Shown here: positions 32,929 through 40,420 of the stretch, piece after piece
Layout of the letters: every line of letters begins with the position of its first letter
How positions within the stretch are numbered: the stretch's first letter is position 1
NCBI GenBank assembly: GCA_964472525.1
Contig: CAYYLL010000003.1
Location: 111,420 to 175,419, forward strand
Direction: 5' to 3'
DNA from: SZUA-37 sp964472525
GTDB taxonomy: Bacteria; Pseudomonadota; Gammaproteobacteria; UBA6429; Thiohalophilaceae
DNA length: 64,000 bases
The notes under the pieces: generated by a model
Database searches by the model: none
The model's input: the letters and a program-made list of their open reading frames with translations, nothing else
Told to the model about the DNA's origin: nothing
Made by a program: the position numbers and the translations under genes

Positions 32929-33578
32929 TAACCAACCTCATCTAAAATTCGGCGTTTAAATTTTACGCCTAATTTAAAGGCAATTTCTTTACAGGCTAAA
33001 ATATCAACGCCCGCTAAGCCGTCTATTGCGGTGACAGTAATATCGGGTACATGTTTACGCGCAGCACGGGTAAAATCTTGTAAGGCATTAAAAGCATCAT
33101 CAATCAGTGGTCGACAATGTTCTATGTAGAGCTGAGCATTGTGTGCGTTTAGTGAAATAGAGAGTGAATCAATACAGTTCTTTAACTGGGGTGTGATGTC
33201 TTTTTTATAAATAGCGTTTGCAAGTCCATCTGTATTAAGACGGATAGTTGCACCTTTAAGTTTAAGTTGCGTTGCAATACTTAATAATTCATCTAGACGT
33301 AAAGTTGGTTCCCCTAAACCACAAAATACAATTTCTTTGTATTGAGTCGGGTCGCCAACAGCCGTCAATATATCCTGTATCTCAGGTTCTGATTTTAAGC
33401 GTAATAAATAACCTTTAATATTCCATTGCTTGTTAAATTTAGGACAAAAAGCGCAGCGTAAAGTACATCGATTCGTTATATTAATATAACAATTACCATG
33501 CAAAGCATAGGCAATATTTTGAGTATTGTTCGAGACTGAAAATTGTTGTAATCCATTCATTATATCGATGACCCGCAT
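32928..33578 (-). CDS. Radical SAM protein (TatD-associated type)
   Basis: This 216-residue protein has the classical C-x3-C-x2-C motif in ITNRCTLRCAFCPKF, the glycine-rich GLGEPTLRLDELL SAM site and TIRLNTDGLAN. The pattern fits the small radical SAM family named for frequent linkage to TatD nucleases; no tatD gene is in this window. It is the first gene of the ubiUV operon. The ATG at 33578 has AAGGA three bases upstream, which is close, and an in-frame ATG at 33560 is an alternative start. Function is unknown. Confidence 0.85.
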   Translation of the reverse strand: MRVIDIMNGLQQFSVSNNTQNIAYALHGNCYINITNRCTLRCAFCPKFNKQWNIKGYLLRLKSEPEIQDILTAVGDPTQYKEIVFCGLGEPTLRLDELLSIATQLKLKGATIRLNTDGLANAIYKKDITPQLKNCIDSLSISLNAHNAQLYIEHCRPLIDDAFNALQDFTRAARKHVPDITVTAIDGLAGVDILACKEIAFKLGVKFKRRILDEVG

Positions 33579-33637
33579 AAATCCTTGTCAATTGAAATTC
33601 GAGAGACATAGTATTCAATAGACAGGACTGGAGAATC

Positions 33638-33651
33638 TTGATATAGATCAA
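33638..33651. promoter_or_regulatory. FNR/ANR box upstream of the radical SAM-ubiUV operon
   Basis: TTGATATAGATCAA is a second perfect match to TTGAT-N4-ATCAA. It is centred 66 bp upstream of the first radical SAM start. On the minus strand a -10-like TACTAT lies at 33613-33608, placing transcription start near 33601-33603, so the box is centred about 42 bp upstream. That is the spacing of class II FNR-activated promoters. This supports activation of the four-gene operon under low oxygen. The box also lies 149 bp ahead of ung on the other strand, where a role is less likely. Confidence 0.82.
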
Positions 33652-33799
33652 TTAATCAGGATCCTTGCGGATAAATTATAAGAGTATGAGAAGTAAAGTC
33701 GGCTCGTATTATAATATAAGAATTTTCGATTCGTTTTTTGTATGAGCGGATAAAGACGAGTATGATGCCTCTTTTTTAACCCTTATTAATAAATACAAA

Positions 33800-34513
33800 A
33801 TGGATAAAGATGTGGTGGAGATTAAAACTGACATAAAATTAATTCCTTCATGGCTTGCTGTATTAAAAGATGAATTTGAGCAACCGTATATGCAGTCGCT
33901 CAAACAATTTTTGTTAAGCGAAAAGCAGCAGGGTAAGGTTATTTATCCAACCAGCGACTTAATCTTTAATGCTTTGAATACCACCCCCTTTGATTCAGTT
34001 AAAGTGGTTATTTTGGGACAGGATCCTTATCACGGCCCAAATCAGGCACATGGTCTTTGTTTTTCAGTTTTACCCGGTGTACGTTTACCTCCGTCATTAT
34101 TAAATATATTTAAAGAGATCCATCAGGATCTTGGGTTTGCAATGCCGACGCATGGCTACCTACAATCTTGGGCTGAACAAGGGGTGCTGTTACTTAATGC
34201 GACCCTGACGGTTGAACAGAACAAGGCGGGTTCACATCAAAATCGTGGTTGGGAACAATTTACTGATCGTGTGATTCAATTATTAAATGAACAGCGTGAA
34301 GGGTTGGTTTTTTTATTGTGGGGCAGTTACGCACAAAAGAAAGGCCAATTTATTGATAGCCAAAAGCATTTGGTATTAAAAGCACCCCATCCATCACCAC
34401 TGTCGGCACATCGCGGATTTTTTGGTACTCAACATTTTTCAAAGACAAACACTTATCTGGCGCAGCGTGGGCTTAGTCCGATTGATTGGCGTTTACCGAT
34501 CGAGATTAATTGA
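33800..34513 (+). CDS. ung: Ung, uracil-DNA glycosylase
   Basis: Ung removes uracil from DNA as the first step of base excision repair. The 237 residues contain the catalytic water-activating loop GQDPYHGPNQAHGL with D75 and the DNA-binding HPSPLSAHRGFFG loop with H197. Length and motifs match family 1 enzymes. A TATAAT hexamer at 33710-33715, about 85 bp upstream of the ATG, is a candidate promoter element. The gene ends 8 bp before the convergent small secreted protein gene. Confidence 0.97.
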   Translation: MDKDVVEIKTDIKLIPSWLAVLKDEFEQPYMQSLKQFLLSEKQQGKVIYPTSDLIFNALNTTPFDSVKVVILGQDPYHGPNQAHGLCFSVLPGVRLPPSLLNIFKEIHQDLGFAMPTHGYLQSWAEQGVLLLNATLTVEQNKAGSHQNRGWEQFTDRVIQLLNEQREGLVFLLWGSYAQKKGQFIDSQKHLVLKAPHPSPLSAHRGFFGTQHFSKTNTYLAQRGLSPIDWRLPIEIN

Positions 34514-34521
34514 GATATTTT

Positions 34522-34857
34522 TTAGCAACCATCATCCTCGGTGACGATATGGCCTTTAGCGTGAAGTGCTTTGCCATGCTTATCGGTTACGATAGTTGCG
34601 GCAAATAAGAATTTTTCGATTCGTTCAAATTGCATATCCATCGCGCGATCAATATCGATGTCTTTCATACCTATATAAATATAAACACGTTGACCTTTTT
34701 CACGTTTAATTTGTTGATTAGATGGGCGCATTAAACGATTTAACTGGATATTGTGCAGTGCAAACGTAGGCTGTGTGTTGGCTGCGAGCGCAGGCGAGCT
34801 AATAGCAACAAAAAAGAAAAGGGTTACTAGCCAATGATTGGATCGTCGTTTAAACAT
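34522..34857 (-). CDS. Small secreted protein under a c-di-GMP riboswitch
   Basis: This 111-residue protein is of a family I do not recognise. It has a clear Sec signal peptide (LVTLFFFVAISSPALA, cleavage near residue 25) and a mature part of about 86 residues that is mixed polar and ends in DDGC, a C-terminal cysteine that could form a disulfide or attach to a partner. A Shine-Dalgarno AGAGG lies 6 bases before the ATG. A class I c-di-GMP aptamer lies directly upstream in its leader, so the product probably takes part in a surface or lifestyle function such as attachment, motility or matrix. That role is inferred from the riboswitch only. Confidence 0.75.
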   Translation of the reverse strand: MFKRRSNHWLVTLFFFVAISSPALAANTQPTFALHNIQLNRLMRPSNQQIKREKGQRVYIYIGMKDIDIDRAMDMQFERIEKFLFAATIVTDKHGKALHAKGHIVTEDDGC

Positions 34858-34886
34858 ACCGCACCTCTATGTGGAGAGTCATGTTT

Positions 34887-34991
34887 GATGTCGGTGGTTC
34901 CGCTGTCATGGGGCCAATTTAATTGATCGCCCTTTAGACCGGTGACTTTGCGTGCCACACCTTTCAGTATGGGTCGCCTTTTTCGACCATC
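34887..34991 (-). promoter_or_regulatory. Cyclic di-GMP class I (GEMM-I) riboswitch
   Basis: Read on the minus strand, the RNA shows the GEMM-I order. A closing stem (GATGGTCG at 34991-34984 pairs with CGACATC at 34893-34887, one bulge) is followed by AAGGCGACC, then a 7-bp hairpin CCATACT-GAAA-GGTGTGG with the GAAA tetraloop, and the invariant CACGCAAAG. CACCGG and CTAAAGG...CCATGA form a tetraloop-receptor-like second stem, and AGCGG...ACCGA completes the core. This aligns block by block with the Vibrio cholerae Vc2 aptamer. Only 29 nt separate it from the ATG. The Shine-Dalgarno can pair in a small CTCT/AGAG hairpin (34865-34878), so control of translation is likely. The remaining intergenic DNA up to 35229 holds only palindromes. 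Confidence 0.85.
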
Positions 34992-35057
34992 TACCTAAGC
35001 GATATGTTCTGCCTAGTAGCGGTTTACCGACGTACTAATGTGAAGTCTATTACATTT

Positions 35058-35085
35058 TTGGAATTCCAACCACTTTTGAGTGGTT
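35058..35085. repeat. Two abutting palindromes in the gap upstream of the riboswitch
   Basis: TTGGAATTCCAA (35058-35069) is a perfect 12-bp palindrome. It shares two bases with AACCACT-TTTG-AGTGGTT (35068-35085), a perfect 7-bp stem with a 4-nt loop. They lie between the AlgW/DegS-like protease gene and the riboswitch, both of which are read leftwards. Neither hairpin is followed by a T run in that direction, so a standard terminator is not supported. They could be operator sites for the riboswitch promoter or a factor-assisted terminator of the protease gene. Confidence 0.6.
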
Positions 35086-35229
35086 ATTATCTTGTTGATT
35101 CTAATAGAAATTGTAGATTATTGTACAATTAACAACCATTTTAATATTTTATCTATGCCAGTATTAATATTAATGATGACCTGGGTGTCGATAAGTAATA
35201 TAGATATCGATAAGCAATATATTGAGCCC

Positions 35230-36411
35230 CTAACGTCGAGAAATCGACTGTACCGGCAGCGGGCGTTGATAGGCGATAGCAGTTGCATCGAACACTTTCC
35301 CGTTTCTGACACCTTCTATTGTCAGTTTATCACCGGGTTTGGTGAGGCTAATGGTTTTGAGTGCATGTCGCATATTTTGTAACTCAACACCGTTTATTTT
35401 TGTAATCACGTCACCACGGGTGAGTTTGGCTTTATCAGCCGGGCCATCAATCACGATATTGGTGACGATAACGCCCTTGGTCGATTTTAATGCGAGTGAT
35501 TTCGCAAGCTCAGGGTTAATGCTTTGGATCGCAACACCTAACCAGCCACGAATCACATGGCCATGCTCGATGATTTGTTGCATAACATTTTTTGCCAGAC
35601 TCACAGGAATGGCAAAACCAATCCCCTGAGAACCCCCACTGCGTGAAAAAATGGCTGTATTAATACCAATTAGCTCGCCATAAGGATTAATAAGCGCACC
35701 ACCCGAATTACCAGGGTTAATGGCAGCATCGGTTTGGATAAAGTTTTCAAAGGTATTAATACCGAGCATATTACGGCCAGTGGCACTGACTATACCAGAT
35801 GTCACTGTTTGCCCAACGCCAAATGGATTACCGATCGCAAGCACAACATCACCGACACGTAACTGTTTATCTCTGCCTAATGTAATGGCGGGTAAGTTGT
35901 CACCTTTAATTTTTAATACAGCGATATCTGTTTCTGGATCGGTACCAACTATTTTAGCTTTCTCAACTTTTCCTGTTTTAAGTGCGACTAAAATTTCATC
36001 AGCACCTGCAATAACATGGTTATTTGTTAATACATAACCGTGTTTGTTGATGATAACGCCAGAACCTAAGCTAGATTCGATTTCTGGGCGACTTTGAGGC
36101 TGGTTTCGGTCAGAAAAGAAACGCCCAAAAAGTGGGTCATTAGAATATGAATTGGTTTGACGGCGGGTAATAATCTTGGATGTCTGGATATTAACCACAG
36201 CTGGAGCCGCCGCATCGACCGCATCCGCATAGGATAAAACCACCGGTGATGTTTTTGTATTATGAGTATGTTGAGATTCTTTTATTTCGACCGTGGTGGG
36301 GGCTTGCATGTTGCTCAACAGATGGGGGTACATAAATATTAATATAAAAGCGGCCGCTAAACCTACCGTTGCAAACTGAAAGATAAATATGAGGTTTTTT
36401 GTTATTTTCAT
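35230..36411 (-). CDS. algW: DegS/AlgW-type periplasmic serine protease
   Basis: This is a membrane-anchored HtrA protease of 393 residues. It has one N-terminal membrane helix (IFQFATVGLAAAFILIFMY), a trypsin-like domain with catalytic H132, D162 and S237 (TNNHVIAG, ETDIAVLK, NPGNSGGAL), and a single PDZ domain in the last 100 residues. One PDZ plus a membrane anchor fits DegS/AlgW, which cleaves anti-sigma factors of the RseA/MucA type in envelope stress; DegP and DegQ have two PDZ domains. Its position after hisC and before petABC, though separated by the ubi genes here, also fits algW in Pseudomonas. The partner anti-sigma gene is not in the window. Confidence 0.9.
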   Translation of the reverse strand: MKITKNLIFIFQFATVGLAAAFILIFMYPHLLSNMQAPTTVEIKESQHTHNTKTSPVVLSYADAVDAAAPAVVNIQTSKIITRRQTNSYSNDPLFGRFFSDRNQPQSRPEIESSLGSGVIINKHGYVLTNNHVIAGADEILVALKTGKVEKAKIVGTDPETDIAVLKIKGDNLPAITLGRDKQLRVGDVVLAIGNPFGVGQTVTSGIVSATGRNMLGINTFENFIQTDAAINPGNSGGALINPYGELIGINTAIFSRSGGSQGIGFAIPVSLAKNVMQQIIEHGHVIRGWLGVAIQSINPELAKSLALKSTKGVIVTNIVIDGPADKAKLTRGDVITKINGVELQNMRHALKTISLTKPGDKLTIEGVRNGKVFDATAIAYQRPLPVQSISRR

Positions 36412-36515
36412 AATGATTCGTTATGCTTGGCCTATGCTGATTTAATCGATAATTTAAATGCGAAACAACAGAGTAATCTTACCTTAATAAATATTAAACA
36501 GGAATGGTATTTAAT

Positions 36516-37289
36516 ATGGTGGCATTGATAGACATTATCAACTACTGCGACGATTTATTAGAAGTCTCACAATTTAAAGACTATTGTCCAAACGGCCTCC
36601 AGGTTGAGGGGCGAAGGGAAGTGGCGAAGATTGTGACGGGTGTAACAGCCAGTCAGGCCTTAATTGATGCGGCAGTGGACGCAAAAGCCGATATGCTATT
36701 GGTTCATCATGGATTTTTCTGGCAAGGTGAAAACCCAGTTATTACGGGGATTAAACAACGCAGAATTAAACGCTTACTGGCGGCCAATATCAGTCTCGTT
36801 GCCTACCATTTACCGCTCGATGCACACCCATTACTCGGGAATAATGCCCAACTTGCTAATATTCTTAGTTTAGAGGTGGAAGGACACTTTGGAGAGAGCG
36901 ACAATGGCAATATGGCCATTGCGATGTATGGCCGGGTAAACGATAAGATATTGGCAACCCAGTTTGCGAGTACTATCAGCAAGGTACTTCACCGCCAAGT
37001 CTTACATATCCCACCTGATTTATCGAATAAGAGAGCTATTAAAACGGTGGCTTGGTGTACCGGTGCGGCACAGAGCTATATTAAAAAAGCCGTTGATTTA
37101 GGTGTGGATGCCTTTATTACAGGTGAAGCTTCTGAACAAACAACCCATATTGCTCGGGAATGCGGTATTCATTTCTTTGCAGCCGGACACCATGCCACAG
37201 AACGCTACGGTGTCAAGGCCCTAGGGGAACATTTAGCACAACATCTTGATGTAGATCAGTGTTTTATAGACATTGATAACCCTATCTAA
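36516..37289 (+). CDS. Nif3-like dinuclear metal protein (YbgI family)
   Basis: The 257-residue protein belongs to the Nif3/YbgI/GCH1-type-2 family, a toroidal hexamer with a di-metal site, loosely linked to hydrolysis or to GTP cyclohydrolase-like activity; its reaction is unsettled. Metal-binding histidines are in LLVHHGFFW and AYHLPLDAHPLLGNN, with further residues in GHHATERYGVKALGEHLA. An in-frame ATG at 36504 directly abuts AGGA, which cannot serve as its ribosome-binding site, so I chose 36516, 12 bases after it. The gene is divergent from the protease gene with about 100 bp between. Confidence 0.92.
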   Translation: MVALIDIINYCDDLLEVSQFKDYCPNGLQVEGRREVAKIVTGVTASQALIDAAVDAKADMLLVHHGFFWQGENPVITGIKQRRIKRLLAANISLVAYHLPLDAHPLLGNNAQLANILSLEVEGHFGESDNGNMAIAMYGRVNDKILATQFASTISKVLHRQVLHIPPDLSNKRAIKTVAWCTGAAQSYIKKAVDLGVDAFITGEASEQTTHIARECGIHFFAAGHHATERYGVKALGEHLAQHLDVDQCFIDIDNPI

Positions 37290-37490
37290 CTTTTTGATTA
37301 CTAAAACAAAATCCACCTTTTACTTGACGTTTGTGAGGCTTTAGGTCAGACTTATGCCGCAAATTTTAGCTATTTAAGTATATTTCAAGCTTATAATATT
37401 GAATTGCTTAAGTGAGTCGTTAGAACAATGAGTCCGTAAACTCGTCAATTTGTCGATATACAGTGATTCAATCTAGTTGGGAGACTTTTA

Positions 37491-38093
37491 ATGAGTGAAA
37501 AAGACGTTGATAAAAGCAGACGTCGCTTTTTAACTGCGGCGACGACCGTGGTTGGGGCTGTCGGAGCAGGTGTAGCAGTTGTTCCATTCGTCGGTTCGAT
37601 GATGCCAAGCGCGCGAGCTTTATCCGCTGGCGCACCTGTCGAAGTGGATATTTCAAAACTTGAACCGGGCCGCCGTTTGGTTGTTGCATGGCGTAAAAAA
37701 CCAGTTTGGGTTTTACACCGTACAAAACAAAATCTTGCTGATTTACCTAAGCTTGAAAAAGAGGGTAAATTGGCCGATATTGCATCGAATTCATCGATAC
37801 AACCACCTTATGCAAAAAATGAATTCCGCTCCATTAAGCCCCAGTACCTAGTGGTTGTCGGTATTTGTACGCATTTGGGTTGTTCACCACAATATCACCC
37901 TGAAGTGGGAAATTTGAGTTTTGATTCAGCTTGGTTAGGCGGTTTTTTCTGCCCATGCCACGGTTCAAAATTTGATTTGGCGGGGCGTGTCTATAAGGGT
38001 GTTCCCGCACCGACTAATTTGGTAATACCACCTTATATGTATACAAGTAACGATAAGGTGATCGTGATTGGCGAAGATGGAGGAGTTGCATAA
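37491..38093 (+). CDS. petA: PetA, Rieske iron-sulfur subunit of cytochrome bc1
   Basis: This is the Rieske subunit of the ubiquinol-cytochrome c reductase. The 200 residues have a twin-arginine-type N-terminus (SRRRFLTAATTVVG) with an uncleaved membrane helix. The [2Fe-2S] ligands are C126 and H128 (CTHLGC) and C154 and H157 (CPCHG), with C131 and C156 forming the usual disulfide. A good GGGAG lies 7 bases before the ATG. The stop overlaps the petB start (TAATG). A 200-bp leader separates it from the Nif3 gene and probably contains the promoter, but I could not fix a convincing -35/-10 pair. Confidence 0.98.
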   Translation: MSEKDVDKSRRRFLTAATTVVGAVGAGVAVVPFVGSMMPSARALSAGAPVEVDISKLEPGRRLVVAWRKKPVWVLHRTKQNLADLPKLEKEGKLADIASNSSIQPPYAKNEFRSIKPQYLVVVGICTHLGCSPQYHPEVGNLSFDSAWLGGFFCPCHGSKFDLAGRVYKGVPAPTNLVIPPYMYTSNDKVIVIGEDGGVA

Positions 38094-39502
38094 TGACAAC
38101 AAAAGCTCAGGCCTTGATGAATTGGGTAGACGCACGTTTTCCCATGACAAAAATGTGGGAAGACCACATGGCAAAATACTATGCGCCAAAGAATTTTAAC
38201 TTTTGGTATTTCTTTGGTTCATTAGCCTTACTGGTACTCGTTATGCAAATTGTAACGGGTATTTTCTTAACAATGAACTATAAACCCGATGCAACCCTAG
38301 CATTCGCTTCGGTTGAATACATTATGCGGGACGTCAATTATGGTTGGCTTATCCGTTATATGCATTCAACGGGGGCATCAGCCTTTTTTGTGATTGTTTA
38401 TTTACATATGTACCGAGGCTTAATGTACGGTTCATTTAAACAGCCACGTGAATTAATCTGGTTGTTTGGTATGCTTATTTACCTTGCGCTGATGGCAGAA
38501 GCTTTTATGGGGTATTTATTACCTTGGGGGCAAATGTCTTATTGGGGGGCGCAGGTTATTGTTAACTTGTTCTCAGCCGTACCTTGGGTGGGTAACGAAT
38601 TATCTGTTTGGATCCGTGGTGATTATGTCGTATCGGATGCAACATTAAATCGTTTCTTCGCTTTCCATGTTATTGCGGTACCCTTTATTTTAGCCGGTCT
38701 TGTTGTTGCACATATTCTTGCGTTACATGAAGTGGGTTCAAATAACCCCGATGGTGTAGAAATTAAGAAAACCAAAGGTGACGATGGTATTCCATTAGAC
38801 GGCATTCCTTTCCACCCCTATTATTCAGTTAAAGATATTGTGGGTGTGGTTGTCTTTTTAATGTTCTTCTCAGCCGTGCTATTCTTTGCGCCTGAGCTAG
38901 GTGGCTGGTTCCTTGAAAAAGATAACTTTATTCCAGCTAATTCGCTTAAAACACCGGAACATATTGTACCTTTATGGTATTTCACACCGTTCTATGCAAT
39001 TCTTCGTGCGATTCCACCTATTTGGGAATCACAATTCCCAGGTGTTATTGCTATGGGCATGGCGATTGTGTTCTTGTTTTTCTTACCGTGGTTAGACCGG
39101 CATCCGGTTAAATCCATGCGTTATCGTGAACCTATCTTTAAAGTGAACATGTTTATCTTTATTGTGAGCTTTATTGTATTAGGTTATCTGGGTACGCAGC
39201 CTTCTACGGGGTTGTTATCGGAACTTGCATTCCGTTTTACTGAACTCTATTTTGGATTCTTTATCTTCTTATGGATATTCAGTGCCGAACGTTCAACTAA
39301 ATATTACATAACGAGTCTGGTTGTTATGTTAGCGACCATCATCATACTTGACTTGTTACGTGGCGGTGATGCAGAGAAGATATCCCTGATGATGAAAACT
39401 ATCTTTATTCCAGGTATTTGTTTTTCAATTTTACTGGTTATTCCTGCCAAGTTTAAATCGTGGACACAGGCTAAACCAGTTCCAGAGAGGGTTACATCAT
39501 AA
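38093..39502 (+). CDS. petB: PetB, cytochrome b subunit of bc1 complex
   Basis: This 469-residue integral membrane protein is the full-length, unsplit cytochrome b of bc1 complexes, carrying both quinone sites and two b hemes. The first heme/Qo regions are RYMHSTGASAFFVIVYLHMYRGL and LLPWGQMSYWGAQVI, and the second histidine pair is in RFFAFHVIAVPFILAGLVVAHILALHE. The Qo-site PEWY equivalent reads PLWYFTPFYAILRA. It starts at the petA stop and its own stop overlaps petC (TAATG), so the three subunits are translated together. Confidence 0.98.
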   Translation: MTTKAQALMNWVDARFPMTKMWEDHMAKYYAPKNFNFWYFFGSLALLVLVMQIVTGIFLTMNYKPDATLAFASVEYIMRDVNYGWLIRYMHSTGASAFFVIVYLHMYRGLMYGSFKQPRELIWLFGMLIYLALMAEAFMGYLLPWGQMSYWGAQVIVNLFSAVPWVGNELSVWIRGDYVVSDATLNRFFAFHVIAVPFILAGLVVAHILALHEVGSNNPDGVEIKKTKGDDGIPLDGIPFHPYYSVKDIVGVVVFLMFFSAVLFFAPELGGWFLEKDNFIPANSLKTPEHIVPLWYFTPFYAILRAIPPIWESQFPGVIAMGMAIVFLFFLPWLDRHPVKSMRYREPIFKVNMFIFIVSFIVLGYLGTQPSTGLLSELAFRFTELYFGFFIFLWIFSAERSTKYYITSLVVMLATIIILDLLRGGDAEKISLMMKTIFIPGICFSILLVIPAKFKSWTQAKPVPERVTS

Positions 39503-40281
39503 TGAAAAAATTAATCGCAACACTCTTGATTTCGCTTAGCTCTACGCTTTTATTCTCGACATTGGCATTGGCAAGTAGTGAGTCACATTTACAAAAAGTC
39601 GAAATTAACCTCGACAACAAAGCATCGTTACAACGTGGTGCAAAAATATTTGTAAATTACTGCTTAACTTGTCATTCAGCTAGCTATATGCGTTATAATC
39701 GGATGGGTAAAGACATTGGCATCAGTGAAGATCAACTTGAGAAAGATATGATTTTCCCGGCTGATTTTTCGAAAGAAAAAAATGGCAAGCCTAAAAATCC
39801 AGGTTCATTAATGACGGTAGCAATGTCTCCGGCAGATGGTAAGGCGTTTTTTGGTACGCCCGTTCCGGATTTATCTGTGATTGCGCGTGCTCGTGGAGCA
39901 GATTGGATTTATACATATTTAAAATCCTTCTATCTTGATGACTCGCGTCCATTTGGTGTGAATAACACCGTTTTCCCAAGTGTGGGTATGCCTCATGTGT
40001 TATGGGAGTTGCAAGGTTTTAAGAAAGCCATTATTAAGGAACATGAGGATGATTCTGGCCGCAAAACGGAAACCATTACTTTGGAAACGGCTGTTCCAGG
40101 CACTCGAAGTGAAGCGGAGTATGACCGTGATGTAACTGATTTAGTGAATTACCTTGTTTACATGGGTGAGCCGGCTAAATTAGTACGTTACACTATCGGT
40201 ATTTATGTGCTTGGTTTCTTATTTTTGTTGTTTATTGTTTCTTATGCAATGAAGAAAGAATTCTGGAAGGATGTTCATTAA
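39502..40281 (+). CDS. petC: PetC, cytochrome c1
   Basis: This is the c1 heme subunit that passes electrons from the Rieske protein to soluble or membrane cytochrome c. The 259-residue precursor has a signal peptide (LISLSSTLLFSTLALA). The heme site is CLTCH (C54, C57, H58) and there is a C-terminal membrane anchor (YTIGIYVLGFLFLLFIVSYAM). The order petA-petB-petC is standard, and an intrinsic terminator follows 58 bp after the stop. Confidence 0.97.
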   Translation: MKKLIATLLISLSSTLLFSTLALASSESHLQKVEINLDNKASLQRGAKIFVNYCLTCHSASYMRYNRMGKDIGISEDQLEKDMIFPADFSKEKNGKPKNPGSLMTVAMSPADGKAFFGTPVPDLSVIARARGADWIYTYLKSFYLDDSRPFGVNNTVFPSVGMPHVLWELQGFKKAIIKEHEDDSGRKTETITLETAVPGTRSEAEYDRDVTDLVNYLVYMGEPAKLVRYTIGIYVLGFLFLLFIVSYAMKKEFWKDVH

Positions 40282-40338
40282 CAATAATGTGTAATGTATA
40301 CGCATCTAGTTTTTGAATATTATTAAGAAATAGGCATA

Positions 40339-40374
40339 AAACAGGAAAAGGGGGGTAACCCTCTTTTCTTGTTT
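40339..40374 (+). terminator. Intrinsic terminator after petABC
   Basis: A long hairpin is formed by AAACAGGAAAAGGGGG, loop GTAA (a GNRA tetraloop) and CCCTCTTTTCTTGTTT, with two G-T pairs in 16. The inner 10-bp stem (40345-40368) is GC-rich at its top and is followed by the T-rich TTGTTTGTCGTTT. It ends the petABC transcript 58 bp after the petC stop and separates it from sspA. Confidence 0.8.
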
Positions 40375-40420
40375 GTCGTTTCAGTTTATTTTATTTATAT
40401 TAAGTTTACAGGTATTAAAA

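Noticed and set aside
33718..33740. Near-identical AAGAATTTTCGATTCGTT segments at 33718 and 34607
   Set aside because: One copy is in an intergenic region and the other inside a coding sequence; with AT-rich content and a one-base length difference this looks like chance.
34951..34965. TGGCAC on the minus strand as a sigma-54 -24 element
   Set aside because: The required TTGC at the -12 position is absent, and the bases belong to the conserved riboswitch core.
35230..36411. DegP or DegQ identity for the HtrA protease
   Set aside because: Only one PDZ domain fits in the C-terminal part and the N-terminus is a membrane anchor, which favours DegS/AlgW.
37246..37259. A third FNR-like sequence, TTGAT-GTAG-ATCAG, upstream of petABC
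   Set aside because: It has one mismatch in the second half site, lies inside the nif3 coding region (codons for His-Leu-Asp-Val-Asp-Gln) and is about 240 bp from petA, so chance is the simpler reading.
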